Of a DNA stretch of 64,000 bases, positions 1-8,520 are shown piece after piece; within the stretch, counting starts at the first letter, position 1, and each line of letters begins with the position of its first letter. The notes beneath the pieces are model-generated. The model was not told the DNA's origin, searched no databases, and saw only the letters and a list, made by a program, of their open reading frames with translations. The stretch is from contig NZ_QKUF01000023.1 in the NCBI RefSeq assembly GCF_003253565.1, forward strand, positions 32,276-96,275, given 5' to 3'. A program made the translations under genes and the position numbers. The stretch comes from Thermosporothrix hazakensis (GTDB lineage: Bacteria > Chloroflexota > Ktedonobacteria > Ktedonobacterales > Ktedonobacteraceae).

Positions 1-435
1 CAGCATAGGAACGCCATCGCCGAGGGTAAATGAGACTTTCACGGCTCCACGCCCAAGCATCCCGATGATTCCTTGAGGAGCGCTCGGGTCGTTTTCAATC
101 TCTTCTCGCTTCTGCTGATAGGTTTTGTAGCGCTTCTCAAACTTCTTGAGATGGATATTGTGCTCGGCAAGCTGGTGAGCGAAATGGCCGAGTAGCTCGG
201 GAATCGTTTTCTGTTGCTCGTCGGAGGTCACAGCCAGAAAGCCGAACTCGTGAGCCATCTCACCATATCGCTTCATGAGCGTTGTCTTGCCGACGCCGCC
301 CTGTCCACAGATGTAGAATATCAAGTAATTGGATGCATTGATGTGATAACGAAATGTCTCAAGCTCTTTTTCTCTTCCAATAAATCGCCGAGACTCCGCT
401 TGCTTGATAATTGCGTTCCAGTCGTCAAGCACCAT
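1..435 (-). CDS. P-loop NTPase (AAA/STAND-like), N-terminal part only
   Basis: The reading frame is open from an ATG at 435 to the window edge, giving 145 residues with no stop, so the C-terminal part lies outside. It starts MVLDDWNAIIKQAESRRFIG, and the phrase RRFIGREKELETF is the usual entry to an AAA/STAND ATPase. The Walker A loop CGQGGVGKTTLMKRY follows at about residues 43-57. Proteins with this start are usually ATP-driven switches with C-terminal repeats (TPR, WD40), but that part is not visible. GGAGA lies just upstream of the ATG. The gene is divergent from the potassium transporter gene. Family assignment to P-loop NTPase is firm; the subclass is inferred. Confidence 0.75.
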   Translation of the reverse strand, partial: MVLDDWNAIIKQAESRRFIGREKELETFRYHINASNYLIFYICGQGGVGKTTLMKRYGEMAHEFGFLAVTSDEQQKTIPELLGHFAHQLAEHNIHLKKFEKRYKTYQQKREEIENDPSAPQGIIGMLGRGAVKVSFTLGDGVPML

Positions 436-520
436 AATCTGTTCTCCTTTTCATCTTCTACTGGCATATACGATCCTCACAGCAGAAATTCAAAGCAATG
501 CACAAAAAGGGCTATCACCT

Positions 521-646
521 CTTCTCCGGAGAGAGCTGCCTTCCGAGGGGAACCGGGTTCGGTTGCCCCGGGGGATGAAGCGGCTTGCCAGCGCTTCTGG
601 TAACCTTCTGTTGGCCTGCGGCGTTTCACCAATACGAACGGAGAAG
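521..646 (+). ncRNA. Structured 5' leader, candidate c-di-AMP (ydaO-type) riboswitch
   Basis: An 8-bp perfect closing stem pairs CTTCTCCG (521-528) with CGGAGAAG (639-646). It encloses about 110 nt that include a nested hairpin with GGGGAACC and GGTTGCCCC arms, followed by GGGGGATGAAG. The element ends 4 nt before the Shine-Dalgarno (AGAGGA) of the KimA-like gene. In Bacillus subtilis the orthologous gene (formerly ydaO) is controlled by the ydaO riboswitch, which has similar GGGGGAACC and GGGGTGAA blocks. The stem and its position are seen. Identity as a c-di-AMP riboswitch is inferred from the partial motif match plus the downstream gene. The canonical 3' motif is not exact. Confidence 0.5.
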
Positions 647-663
647 CAAAGAGGATACGTCCT

Positions 664-3180
664 ATGACTGAACAGAATAGAGAGAAAAAGAACAGCCAGC
701 CAGAGATGTTCTTTGATAAGGAAGATCCGTCGCTGCTGATGCGCCCGGAGTTGCGGCAGGGAAGCCGTCCGGGGGATATGCGGGTGCGGATCGTGCTTCC
801 TCATCAGCATGCGTTTCGGCGGTTGCACTATGGAGTGCTTGAAGCAACCGAGGAAACAGAGGAACCGCATAGCGCCTGGGGATGGCTAAAGCGGATATTC
901 ATTGGTCCGCCGCTCCCGACAGCCCGGGCCGCAACCGAGCGTTTGACGAAAGTAAAGGCGCTTGCCGTGCTCTCTTCCGACGCGATCTCGTCTGTGGCCT
1001 ACGCGACTGAAGCAATGCTGGCATCCTTGATCGCGGCGGGCTCGGGCCATCTATGGGTGATGCTGCCGATCAGTTGTATTATCGTCGGCCTGCTGTGCGT
1101 TGTGGCGCTCTCCTACCGCCAGACAATTCCAGCCTATCCTTCAGGGGGAGGCTCGTATATAGTCGCGAGGGAGAATCTGGGCACAGTGCCCGGGCTTGTC
1201 GCTGCGGCCTCGTTGATGATTGACTATGTGCTGACAGTCGCGGTGAGCGTTTCGGCAGGAGTGCTCTCGCTTGCGACTCTGTTTCCTATCCTGTCATCGG
1301 CTTTTGATATCGTCAGTATCGATGTGACGCTGATTATCCTGATTACGATCATTAACCTGCGTGGGATCCGCCAATCCGGTTCCATCTTCGCCGCGCCGAC
1401 CTACCTGTTTATCGGGAGCGCGTTGCTGATGATTGTGGTTGGCGTGGTCAAATCCTTTGTAATTGAACAGCGCCCCTTGATCGGGCCGTTTCCGTATGTT
1501 GCGGCGGTCGAACCACTATCGCTTTTTCTGATCCTGAAATCCTTCTCTGCTGGTTGTTCGGCAATGACCGGCGTAGAAGCGATCTCGAACGGTATCCCGG
1601 CCTTTAAGAAACCCGAAACGCGCAACGCGTCGATTACGCTGACCTGGATGGCGATCATTCTGGGCGGGCTTTTCCTCGGGATTACAGCGCTCACGATGGC
1701 TTATCGGATCGAAGTCAGCCCGACAGGCAACCCGACCGTTATCGGTCAAATTGCACAGCGGGTGTTCAATGGCCCTCTCTTCTTTTTTTACCCGATTTTC
1801 CAGATCGCGACGCTGCTGATCCTGGCGCTGGCTGCCAACACCAGCTACTCTGATTTCCCGCGGCTGGCTTCCCTGCTGGCGCGAGACCTGTTCTTACCTC
1901 ATCAGTTTGCCTTTCGTGGTGATCGTCTGGCCTTCTCGACCGGCATCGTGTTTCTGGCAACGGTTGCCTCGCTGCTCTTAATGGTGTTTGAGGGCGATAC
2001 GACGTCCCTGATTAACCTCTATGCGGTCGGCGTCTTTATCTCGTTTACGCTCTCGCAAAGCGGGATGGTTCGTCACTGGTGGGTGCGGCGTCACAGTGAT
2101 CGTCACTGGCTGCATCACATGCTGATGAATGGTCTCGGGGCCAGCGTGACGCTGCTGGTTGCGCTGGTGATCAGTGTGACGAAGTTTCTGGCAGGGGCCT
2201 GGATCGTCGTCGTCTGTATTCCGCTGTTTGTCTGGCTGTTTCTCAGCATTCGTCAGCATTACCTGCGTGTTCAGCGAGAACGCACCACAGAGATTCCGCT
2301 TCGGCCTAAGACGCTCAGTCATCGCTTTATTGTTCCTGTGATGGCGTTAGATGCGATCTCGCAATACTGTGTGTCATATGCTCGCTCGATCACGCCGCAG
2401 GTCACGGCGGTCCATGTGGCGTTTGACAGGAAGCGAGCCGCCGCCTTATCTGAGTGCTGGAACACGTGGCAGAGCTCGTTGAGCGAGGATGAGCGCGTTC
2501 CCCTGTCTCTGGTTGAACCAGCCTGCCATTCGTTTTCACGCTGTTTGCTTGCCTACCTGGAGCAACTGCAAGCGCAGTATCCCAACGATACGCTGACGGT
2601 CGTCTTGCACGAATCGGATGCTCTCTCTTTCCGAGAACGGCTGCATCATCATCTGGATATCCTGGCAGTGAAGGGAGCGCTCTATTCGAGCCCGGACATT
2701 GTGGTCACCGATATCATGCCACCTCAGCAGTGTGAGCCAGTACGCCCGGAGCAGTTTTCGCACCGTTTTATCGTGCCTGTCACGGGACTGGACCGGAGCA
2801 CGCTGCAATGTCTGGCCTATGCTCGCTCGATCTGTTCACCGGTGACAGCGGTTCATGTCGGGGTTGAGGAGCAAGATATTGAGGAGATACGAGATAGCTG
2901 GCTCCAACTGCAACGCTACCTCTCGCAGGAGGAAGAAACGCGGCTGGTCGTGATCGAGTCCCCATATCGGTCGCTGGTGCATCCGCTGCTTGCCTACGTC
3001 GATACGTTGCGTGAACTCTATCCGACAGATACGTTTACTGTGATTCTACCAAAGTTTGTTGTAGAGCACTGGTGGGAATACCCGTTGCACAATCAGACCG
3101 CTTTTCGGATCAAAAAGGCGCTCCAGACGCGGCCTGGCATTGTTGTGACAACCATTCCTCGCTTTGTGCCACGAGATTGA
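664..3180 (+). CDS. kimA: KimA-like potassium importer (APC superfamily) with two USP-like domains
   Basis: 838 residues; the B. subtilis protein has about 607. After a cytoplasmic tail of about 85 residues come the APC-type membrane segments (about residues 90-545), with SSDAISSVAYATEAMLAS, YPSGGGSYIVARENLG and SGCSAMTGVEAISNGIP matching KimA strongly. A cytosolic USP-like domain begins near residue 552 (SHRFIVPVMALDAIS) and a second near 698 (SHRFIVPVTGLDRST), where KimA normally has one. The last domain keeps the KimA-like YRSLVHPLLAYVD and LHNQTAF phrases. The family imports K+ with protons and is inhibited by c-di-AMP bound at the USP domain. AGAGGA lies 9 nt before the ATG. A terminator follows, so the unit is monocistronic. 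Function is confident; the role of the extra domain is unknown. Confidence 0.88.
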   Translation: MTEQNREKKNSQPEMFFDKEDPSLLMRPELRQGSRPGDMRVRIVLPHQHAFRRLHYGVLEATEETEEPHSAWGWLKRIFIGPPLPTARAATERLTKVKALAVLSSDAISSVAYATEAMLASLIAAGSGHLWVMLPISCIIVGLLCVVALSYRQTIPAYPSGGGSYIVARENLGTVPGLVAAASLMIDYVLTVAVSVSAGVLSLATLFPILSSAFDIVSIDVTLIILITIINLRGIRQSGSIFAAPTYLFIGSALLMIVVGVVKSFVIEQRPLIGPFPYVAAVEPLSLFLILKSFSAGCSAMTGVEAISNGIPAFKKPETRNASITLTWMAIILGGLFLGITALTMAYRIEVSPTGNPTVIGQIAQRVFNGPLFFFYPIFQIATLLILALAANTSYSDFPRLASLLARDLFLPHQFAFRGDRLAFSTGIVFLATVASLLLMVFEGDTTSLINLYAVGVFISFTLSQSGMVRHWWVRRHSDRHWLHHMLMNGLGASVTLLVALVISVTKFLAGAWIVVVCIPLFVWLFLSIRQHYLRVQRERTTEIPLRPKTLSHRFIVPVMALDAISQYCVSYARSITPQVTAVHVAFDRKRAAALSECWNTWQSSLSEDERVPLSLVEPACHSFSRCLLAYLEQLQAQYPNDTLTVVLHESDALSFRERLHHHLDILAVKGALYSSPDIVVTDIMPPQQCEPVRPEQFSHRFIVPVTGLDRSTLQCLAYARSICSPVTAVHVGVEEQDIEEIRDSWLQLQRYLSQEEETRLVVIESPYRSLVHPLLAYVDTLRELYPTDTFTVILPKFVVEHWWEYPLHNQTAFRIKKALQTRPGIVVTTIPRFVPRD

Positions 3181-3206
3181 AAACGGCTTCTCCGTAGCGC
3201 TTCTCT

Positions 3207-3246
3207 GGCAGCTTCACCGGATACATCGGCGAGGCTGCCTTTTTTC
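3207..3246 (+). terminator. Rho-independent terminator of the KimA-like gene
   Basis: GGCAGC (3207-3212) pairs with GCTGCC (3234-3239), with an inner CCG/CGG pairing, followed by a run of seven T. It lies 27 nt after the stop codon. Confidence 0.8.
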
Positions 3247-3395
3247 TCGAACGTGGAAACACGCCTTTCTCTCTGCGAAGCTGGCCGGTTGCCAGGCGTG
3301 AGAAAAGAGTGTATGCTTGTCATGTAGATGTCCCGCTTTCTTCCTCTTTTTCCTGAGTTTCTCTGTTCTGTTGTCTTTTTGTGATAGGGAGACAT

Positions 3396-4190
3396 ATGCA
3401 AGTATTATGTTCAATGAGAGCTTTTACCTGTACATCTGATCCGCTCAGTCATGAAGCTATTGTGCGCTATGGCCCCACATTGGATGCAGATGGGCTGGAA
3501 GTGATTTTCTATCCGCGCTGGTATCAGGATATACAGCGCGTCGCTCGTTTCCTGCGGTCCAGTGCGCTGGTGTTTCCGGTGCTTCACGCTGAAAAAAGTA
3601 TCGGTGACTGTTTTGGATGCAGTGATACAGGCCAGATGGGAGTGCAGCGCTTTGAGCAGAATTGCCTCTTCGCGCAGTTGCTTGGTGTACGTACAGTGGT
3701 ACTCCATTTATGGGGAATGCCGTTTTCCGATAGACAGTTAGAGCTGAATTTGCGGCTCCTTCCGCGTTGTCTCGATCTTGCTGAGCAGTATGGGCTTGTG
3801 CTGGCTATCGAGACGATTCCCTGCACCTATGCGGACCCACTGACCAATGTCAAGCGCGTGGTTGACCACGATCCTCGCGCTGCTCTGGCTACGGAGTTTC
3901 TGGCGTGACATCGTCAGCTCGATGCTGTTTTTAGCGCCTCATAGCTCTGGCGGACAAAGTTGGTATGCCATGTGCATCTGAAAGATTATGCCTGTCATCT
4001 GAAGGTGCGGCAGTATCTCCATCCAGGGGAGGGACAGATTGATTTTCGGCGCTTTGTGCAGCAATTGCGCGAGGCCGGATTTGATGGCGCTTTGAGCCTG
4101 GAAGCACGAGCCATCGATCAGCGGAACGAGGTTGAAGTTGCGCGGCTTCAACACAGTCTCCACTATATAAGGAGCTTGCTGAGGGATTAA
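3396..4190 (+). pseudogene. Sugar phosphate isomerase/epimerase (AP-endonuclease-2 TIM barrel), two nonsense mutations
   Basis: One frame runs from the ATG at 3396 (AGGGAG 4 nt upstream) to 4190, interrupted by TGA at 3906-3908 and TAG at 3942-3944. The text around the stops reads EFLA-stop-HRQLDAVFSAS-stop-LWRTKLVCHVHLKDY. Both stops sit where this family often has tryptophan (TGG to TGA or TAG). The first part contains the barrel phrase VVLHLWGMPF and AIETIP; the second has VCHVHLKDY and the terminal GFDGALSLEAR motif. No frameshift separates the halves. The family isomerises or epimerises sugars such as xylose or inosose. The gene is probably inactive; recoding is unlikely because both different stop codons would need it. 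Confidence 0.75.
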
Positions 4191-4365
4191 TGACCTCTGC
4201 CTGGATGCTTTTCTTTCTTCTCCTCGTAATAGGTAGGATTGTGGCATGAATATATACCTCAATCCTCTTTTTCTTGTCCTCTTTGGTTTTGTGTTGTTTC
4301 AAAATAATGTGTTATTCATTTTTTATAGTTTTTAATTTACTATTTTGCATTTAAAACAAGTTATA
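4191..4365. other. AT-rich intergenic stretch
   Basis: Strikingly AT-rich compared with the rest of the window. I see no ORF and no terminator. It leads into the promoter of the DUF2690 gene. Confidence 0.5.
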
Positions 4366-4394
4366 TTGACTTTTGTAATATTTATGTTTATACT
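4366..4394 (+). promoter_or_regulatory. Sigma-70-type promoter of the DUF2690 gene
   Basis: TTGACT at 4366-4371 and TATACT at 4389-4394 with a 17-bp spacer, in an AT-rich stretch about 90 nt before the start codon. Confidence 0.7.
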
Positions 4395-4483
4395 TACTAA
4401 TGCTAGCAAAATTACTTTCAAGCATGGATGTATCCAGGACTCTATTTTGTGTTTTTTGCGCAGAAAACAGGGAGGTTATTTTT

Positions 4484-4969
4484 ATGTTTCAAAAGCATAT
4501 CCGCCCGCTGCTGGTGGCTTTGTTGGTTGCTTTTCTGGCACTTACGTTGACCTTTTCCTCTGTGCCGGGGGCCCATGCGGCATCGCTTCGTCCTCACCTG
4601 CCAGCTTGTTACAATGCGAGTACCTGTGATAACACCGATCCGAATAGCGTCCAGGGGCTCGATGGTGCTGCTTGCGGCAGTAATGCCTATACAGTGACAG
4701 AGAAGTATGGTGGTGGAAAGACGATTTCGCTGCGATTTAGCCGGAACTGTAAAACAAACTGGGCGCGCTTCACAAATAGCCTCTATATCCTGGGGTGGAG
4801 TCTGTGGGTTGAGCGAAGAAATGCGAATGGCTCTGTGACTCGCTCAAATGTATATAGTAGTTGGGGGACTACGGGTGGTTCCTGGAGTGACCAGCTCTAT
4901 ACCGATACACTTGCAGCGAGAGCCTGTGTCTCCTTAGCTGATGGAGATTGGTGTACTGACTGGGTCTAG
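4484..4969 (+). CDS. Secreted DUF2690 (YjfA-like) protein
   Basis: 161 residues. The ATG at 4484 has GGAGG 8 nt upstream and begins a clear Sec signal peptide: MFQKHIRP, a hydrophobic core of about 20 residues, then a likely cleavage after GAHA. The mature part has paired cysteines (CYNASTC, ACGSNAY, RNCKTNW, ACVSL, DWC) and the phrase SLRFSRNCKTNWARF typical of DUF2690. A longer in-frame start at 4400 is rejected because it would bury the signal peptide and lacks a ribosome site. Members are small disulfide-containing extracellular proteins of unknown function. It has its own promoter and terminator. Confidence 0.85.
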   Translation: MFQKHIRPLLVALLVAFLALTLTFSSVPGAHAASLRPHLPACYNASTCDNTDPNSVQGLDGAACGSNAYTVTEKYGGGKTISLRFSRNCKTNWARFTNSLYILGWSLWVERRNANGSVTRSNVYSSWGTTGGSWSDQLYTDTLAARACVSLADGDWCTDWV

Positions 4970-4975
4970 GACCTC

Positions 4976-4997
4976 TCTCCTGCTCGGGAGAATTTTT
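4976..4997 (+). terminator. Terminator after the DUF2690 gene
   Basis: TCTCC (4976-4980) and GGAGA (4987-4991) flank a short loop, followed by TTTTT. It begins 7 nt after the stop codon. Confidence 0.65.
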
Positions 4998-5036
4998 CCG
5001 TGTGACAAGAGAGAAATGCTCTGGAACGACAAGAGG

Positions 5037-5059
5037 GTGAGAAGAATCATTCTTCTCAC
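5037..5059. repeat. Perfect inverted repeat between DUF2690 and ABC operon
   Basis: GTGAGAAGAAT and ATTCTTCTCAC are perfect inverted arms around one central base (5048). It could be a second transcription stop or a regulator site for the ABC operon. Confidence 0.5.
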
Positions 5060-5169
5060 TCTCTCCTTTGAATAAGAAAAAGGGCATAATATTCTCCTAA
5101 GCTGCTATCTGCAAGAGACATATCTGCTACAATAAGGGAAAATACATTTGCTTGAAAGGAGATACGCTA

Positions 5170-6180
5170 TTGAACGGGAATCTTTTTCAGCCTCCCCCTG
5201 CTCAAGGATTTCATCCGCCGATGGCTTCCTTCTCGGTTGCGGCTCCCTCCCCTTCCAACCAGTTTCCTATTACGCTGACGAAAGTCTCCCGGAAGTATGG
5301 GAAGAAATGGGCGCTCAAGGATGTCTCACTGACGATTGAGCCGGGAGTCTTCGGGTTGCTCGGTCGTAATGGAGCAGGCAAAACGACTCTGCTCAACATG
5401 CTGGCAACTCTGCTAGAACCCACCTCTGGTACCATCACGATTGGTCCATATGAGAGCCGTCGTCAGCGCTGGCAGATTCGCTCGCTGCTTGGCTTTCTGC
5501 CCCAGGAACAGGGCTTCTATCCGCAACTGACGGTGCGCGAGACGCTTCGTTACATGGCAGAGCTGCAAGGACTGACCCGGATCTCGACGCATGTTGACGA
5601 GGCGCTTGAAGCGGTCAATCTGCGGGATCGCGCCCGTTCGCGTGTGGGGTCGCTCAGTGGAGGCATGCGCCGCCGTCTCGGGCTGGCTGTGGCTCTCCTG
5701 GGCAAGCCACCGGTCATCATTGTGGATGAGCCAACGACGGGCCTTGATCCGGTGGAGCAGCAGCGCTTTCGGATGCTGCTTGGCACGCTTGGCGCACAGG
5801 GCGGACAGACTATTCTGCTCTCAACGCATATCGTGGGCGATGTGGCAACGGTTGCGGGACGGCTGGCGGTGCTGGAAAAGGGACAGCTTCTCTTTCAGGG
5901 CTCGGTGAGTGAGCTGGCACAACTGGCCCGAGGAAGGTGCTGGCTCTGGCGTACCACACTGGAACAGGTGAATGCGCTGCGGCGGAGCGGTCAGCTTCTG
6001 GTGGCTTCGCTCACGCCGATTACCGATGGGAGTGCCGCACCGAATGAGGTGATTGCTCGTGTGGAGGGTCCGCGCCCTTCGCCCTTTGCGATACCCGCTG
6101 AACCCACCCTTGAGGATGGCTACTTCTTATTGATAGGAGCGACGACGTTGTATGAAGAACAGCATGTCTCTGAAGGCTGA
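5170..6180 (+). CDS. ABC transporter ATP-binding protein
   Basis: 336 residues from the TTG at 5170, chosen because AAAGGAG sits 8 nt upstream; an upstream in-frame TTG at 5152 has no ribosome site. Walker A is GLLGRNGAGKTTLLN, the signature is GSLSGGMRRRLGLA, and Walker B is VIIVDEPTTGLDP. It is the nucleotide-binding subunit for the two membrane proteins that follow and overlaps the next gene by 29 nt, indicating one operon. The family resembles ABC-2 type exporters. The substrate cannot be read from the sequence. Confidence 0.88.
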   Translation: MNGNLFQPPPAQGFHPPMASFSVAAPSPSNQFPITLTKVSRKYGKKWALKDVSLTIEPGVFGLLGRNGAGKTTLLNMLATLLEPTSGTITIGPYESRRQRWQIRSLLGFLPQEQGFYPQLTVRETLRYMAELQGLTRISTHVDEALEAVNLRDRARSRVGSLSGGMRRRLGLAVALLGKPPVIIVDEPTTGLDPVEQQRFRMLLGTLGAQGGQTILLSTHIVGDVATVAGRLAVLEKGQLLFQGSVSELAQLARGRCWLWRTTLEQVNALRRSGQLLVASLTPITDGSAAPNEVIARVEGPRPSPFAIPAEPTLEDGYFLLIGATTLYEEQHVSEG

Positions 6181-8509
6181 GCGCGCACATCGCGTGCGTG
6201 GTCCGCTGCTTCACGCCAGAAATCTTCTCTCTGTCTGTCGGTATGAGATTCGGCTACAATTGAGTTCTGTGGCAAGCTGGCTCTGCGCCCTGATCATCTG
6301 CCTCTATATGGGCGTGATAAACTGGAATATGAGCCATAACCCTGATATGGAATACTATCAAGAAACGGTCCGGCAGGGAACAGGCGCCCTCGGTATTCTG
6401 CTGTTTCTGCTTCCGTTTCTCTGCTTACTGCTCTTTCGGCGTGATCGACAACGCAAGATTACCGCACTGCTCTGGACGCGTCCGCTCTCAACAACAAGCT
6501 ATGTGGTAGGTAAGTGGCTGGCAATCTCCCTGTTGTCCTGTCTGATTGGCTGGTTGGCGCTGCTTGTTGGCTGGATGATGTTTTGCGTGGTCCTGAAAAC
6601 GGTTGTCTCGCTTGATCCCTGGTTGCTGCTGGCCGCAATCTATGCTGTCCGTATTCCTCTGGTTGTCGGAGTTGCGCTTTTTGGTATCTGCCTTGCGCCC
6701 TTCCCGCTGCTTGGCGTTGTGCTTACCTCTGCTCTGGTCATCTATCACTTTCTCTTCTCTGTGCATTCGATGCTCGACCCGCTGAACCTGACCGCTACCA
6801 CGCTTTATTATTCGGGAAGCATCGGCACAGGGCCAGATGGGGCACTGCTCTGGGCACAAACTGGCGTGATGGCCGGGTTGGCGCTGGCGGCGCTGGCGTT
6901 AGCGGTGCTGTGCTTCCCCTTGCGTGAGCCACAGGCAATGGCGCGGCTCGGTGATCGTCTGATGCCGTTGGTGCTCCTGGTGCTGTGTGTGGCGCTCCTG
7001 GTGCCAGGCTTGCTGAATATACAGCAAACGAGTGCCTCATATCGAAGTTTGGGGAAGAATCCTGTTGAGCCGGTTGCCGCGCGTGTATCTCAGTTTCATG
7101 TCTCGGCAACGATTGACCCGAAGGCCGGGACCATCGATGGCACCAGCACGTTTACGGTGACGCCAGAACGGGGCGGTCTGACCTCGTTTCCATTCGCTTT
7201 GAATCGAGGTTTGACGATTCAACAGCTCACACAGGGATCAGCTTCACTCCCATTTCACTCTTCTGCCGGCTGGACGCAGGTTGAGCTTGCCCATACGCCT
7301 GCTGCCAAAGGAGAGCCGATTACCCTGACTGTGCACTATCGTGGTTCGCTGGTTTTTGGACGCAATGTATATGGGATGACAGGAGGCGGCAAGCAGGCAG
7401 ATTCTGTGAACCCTCTTCCCTTTATGAGCTATATCGGGCAGGGGCTTGCGTTTCTGGAAGGCGCTGGCTCAAACTGGTATCCGCTGCTCTGGACGCAAGA
7501 GGCCGTACAGCAGGCATTCCGCTTGCCACTTGATACGCTGCATGTTCGCTTTCCGGCCTCCTATCAGGTGTTGAGCTCCCTGGGGACAGTGCGGCGCTCG
7601 GCGGATGGACAGTGGCTTGAAGTGGTGCAGCAGACACGCATGCGTTTTCCCGATGCTGCCATTGCGGCCCTGGCTGACGCTCAGCAACGCTCGTTTGATC
7701 AGGCGACGCTCTTCTATCGTGCTTCCTTTATGCAGATGCAGTCGGAGCAGATCTATAAGGCGTATGTGCGGCAACTGACCGCGCTCGATCGTTGGTTAGC
7801 GCCCGACAAGCAGAAAGAGCAGCATTGGGATGTCGTTGTTGTGCCGTTCCTGGAAACTCCATTGATCGGTCAGGGATTGGCCTTCGTTCCAGAGTCAAGA
7901 GTGCTTTTTGTGCCTGGCCCGCTGACTGCTTCTTTTGTCTATCGAAAAGCAGGAGACTCTATTGCTGTAAAGTGGTGGTGGAATAGAATAATGCCAGAAA
8001 TGCAGTATACTGCAACAAGAGGCGATGAAAGTCTTCAGAATCCAGAACCTACTTTTATGCTTACAGGAAATTCGAGAATAAATACTATGCTTTCGGGATA
8101 TAGTGCGACAGTGACAACCGATCAAGTGCTTGGCAATGGCTACCTGCAAAAAGCAATGGATGTCTGCCAGCGCTTTCATGAAAATACCCTGCCGGGTGCT
8201 GGCCAGTTTAAAGATCCTGCCCTCACAAACAAGCTCCAGAAGGAGATGAAGGATCTGGGCATAGAGATGTGTGATTCGAGTGCCCTCTATCTCTATCGTG
8301 TACAGCAGGAGATCGGACATGAGAAGCTGACCCGGTTTCTTCAGCAGTATGGGCAGCAGCCAGGGGAGAAAAAAACGCTCGATTTCCTTCAGCAGCTTGG
8401 ACAGTACATCGGGCGGGATATTACGCGTGAAGCTGGTCCCTACATTTGTTCGGGGAGATCAGCAAGTAAGGAGAGTACGGACCCGCTGCAATGCGTGCGT
8501 AACGAATAG
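6152..8509 (+). CDS. ABC-2-like permease fused to a degenerate M1-peptidase-like domain
   Basis: 785 residues. The N-terminal third has about six membrane segments (residues about 45-280). The rest is predicted extracellular and begins with an M1-aminopeptidase-like beta domain (VSQFHVSATIDPKAGTIDG). In M1 enzymes a zinc site HExxH follows; no HExxH is present, only a C-terminal QEIGHEKLTRF without the second histidine spacing. The domain is therefore probably non-catalytic. Such fusions occur with ABC ATPases in Firmicutes and Chloroflexi. The stretch coding residues about 600-650 (7950-8110) is noticeably more AT-rich than the rest of the gene. The start overlaps the ATPase gene by 29 nt, with GGAG 12 nt upstream. 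Confidence 0.75.
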   Translation: MKNSMSLKAERAHRVRGPLLHARNLLSVCRYEIRLQLSSVASWLCALIICLYMGVINWNMSHNPDMEYYQETVRQGTGALGILLFLLPFLCLLLFRRDRQRKITALLWTRPLSTTSYVVGKWLAISLLSCLIGWLALLVGWMMFCVVLKTVVSLDPWLLLAAIYAVRIPLVVGVALFGICLAPFPLLGVVLTSALVIYHFLFSVHSMLDPLNLTATTLYYSGSIGTGPDGALLWAQTGVMAGLALAALALAVLCFPLREPQAMARLGDRLMPLVLLVLCVALLVPGLLNIQQTSASYRSLGKNPVEPVAARVSQFHVSATIDPKAGTIDGTSTFTVTPERGGLTSFPFALNRGLTIQQLTQGSASLPFHSSAGWTQVELAHTPAAKGEPITLTVHYRGSLVFGRNVYGMTGGGKQADSVNPLPFMSYIGQGLAFLEGAGSNWYPLLWTQEAVQQAFRLPLDTLHVRFPASYQVLSSLGTVRRSADGQWLEVVQQTRMRFPDAAIAALADAQQRSFDQATLFYRASFMQMQSEQIYKAYVRQLTALDRWLAPDKQKEQHWDVVVVPFLETPLIGQGLAFVPESRVLFVPGPLTASFVYRKAGDSIAVKWWWNRIMPEMQYTATRGDESLQNPEPTFMLTGNSRINTMLSGYSATVTTDQVLGNGYLQKAMDVCQRFHENTLPGAGQFKDPALTNKLQKEMKDLGIEMCDSSALYLYRVQQEIGHEKLTRFLQQYGQQPGEKKTLDFLQQLGQYIGRDITREAGPYICSGRSASKESTDPLQCVRNE

Positions 8510-8520
8510 GAGTGCTTGCA

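Noticed and set aside
3906..3944. Recoding of TGA (Sec) and TAG (Pyl) in the isomerase
   Set aside because: It would need two different recoding systems in 36 bp; no SECIS-like stem is visible and family positions fit Trp.
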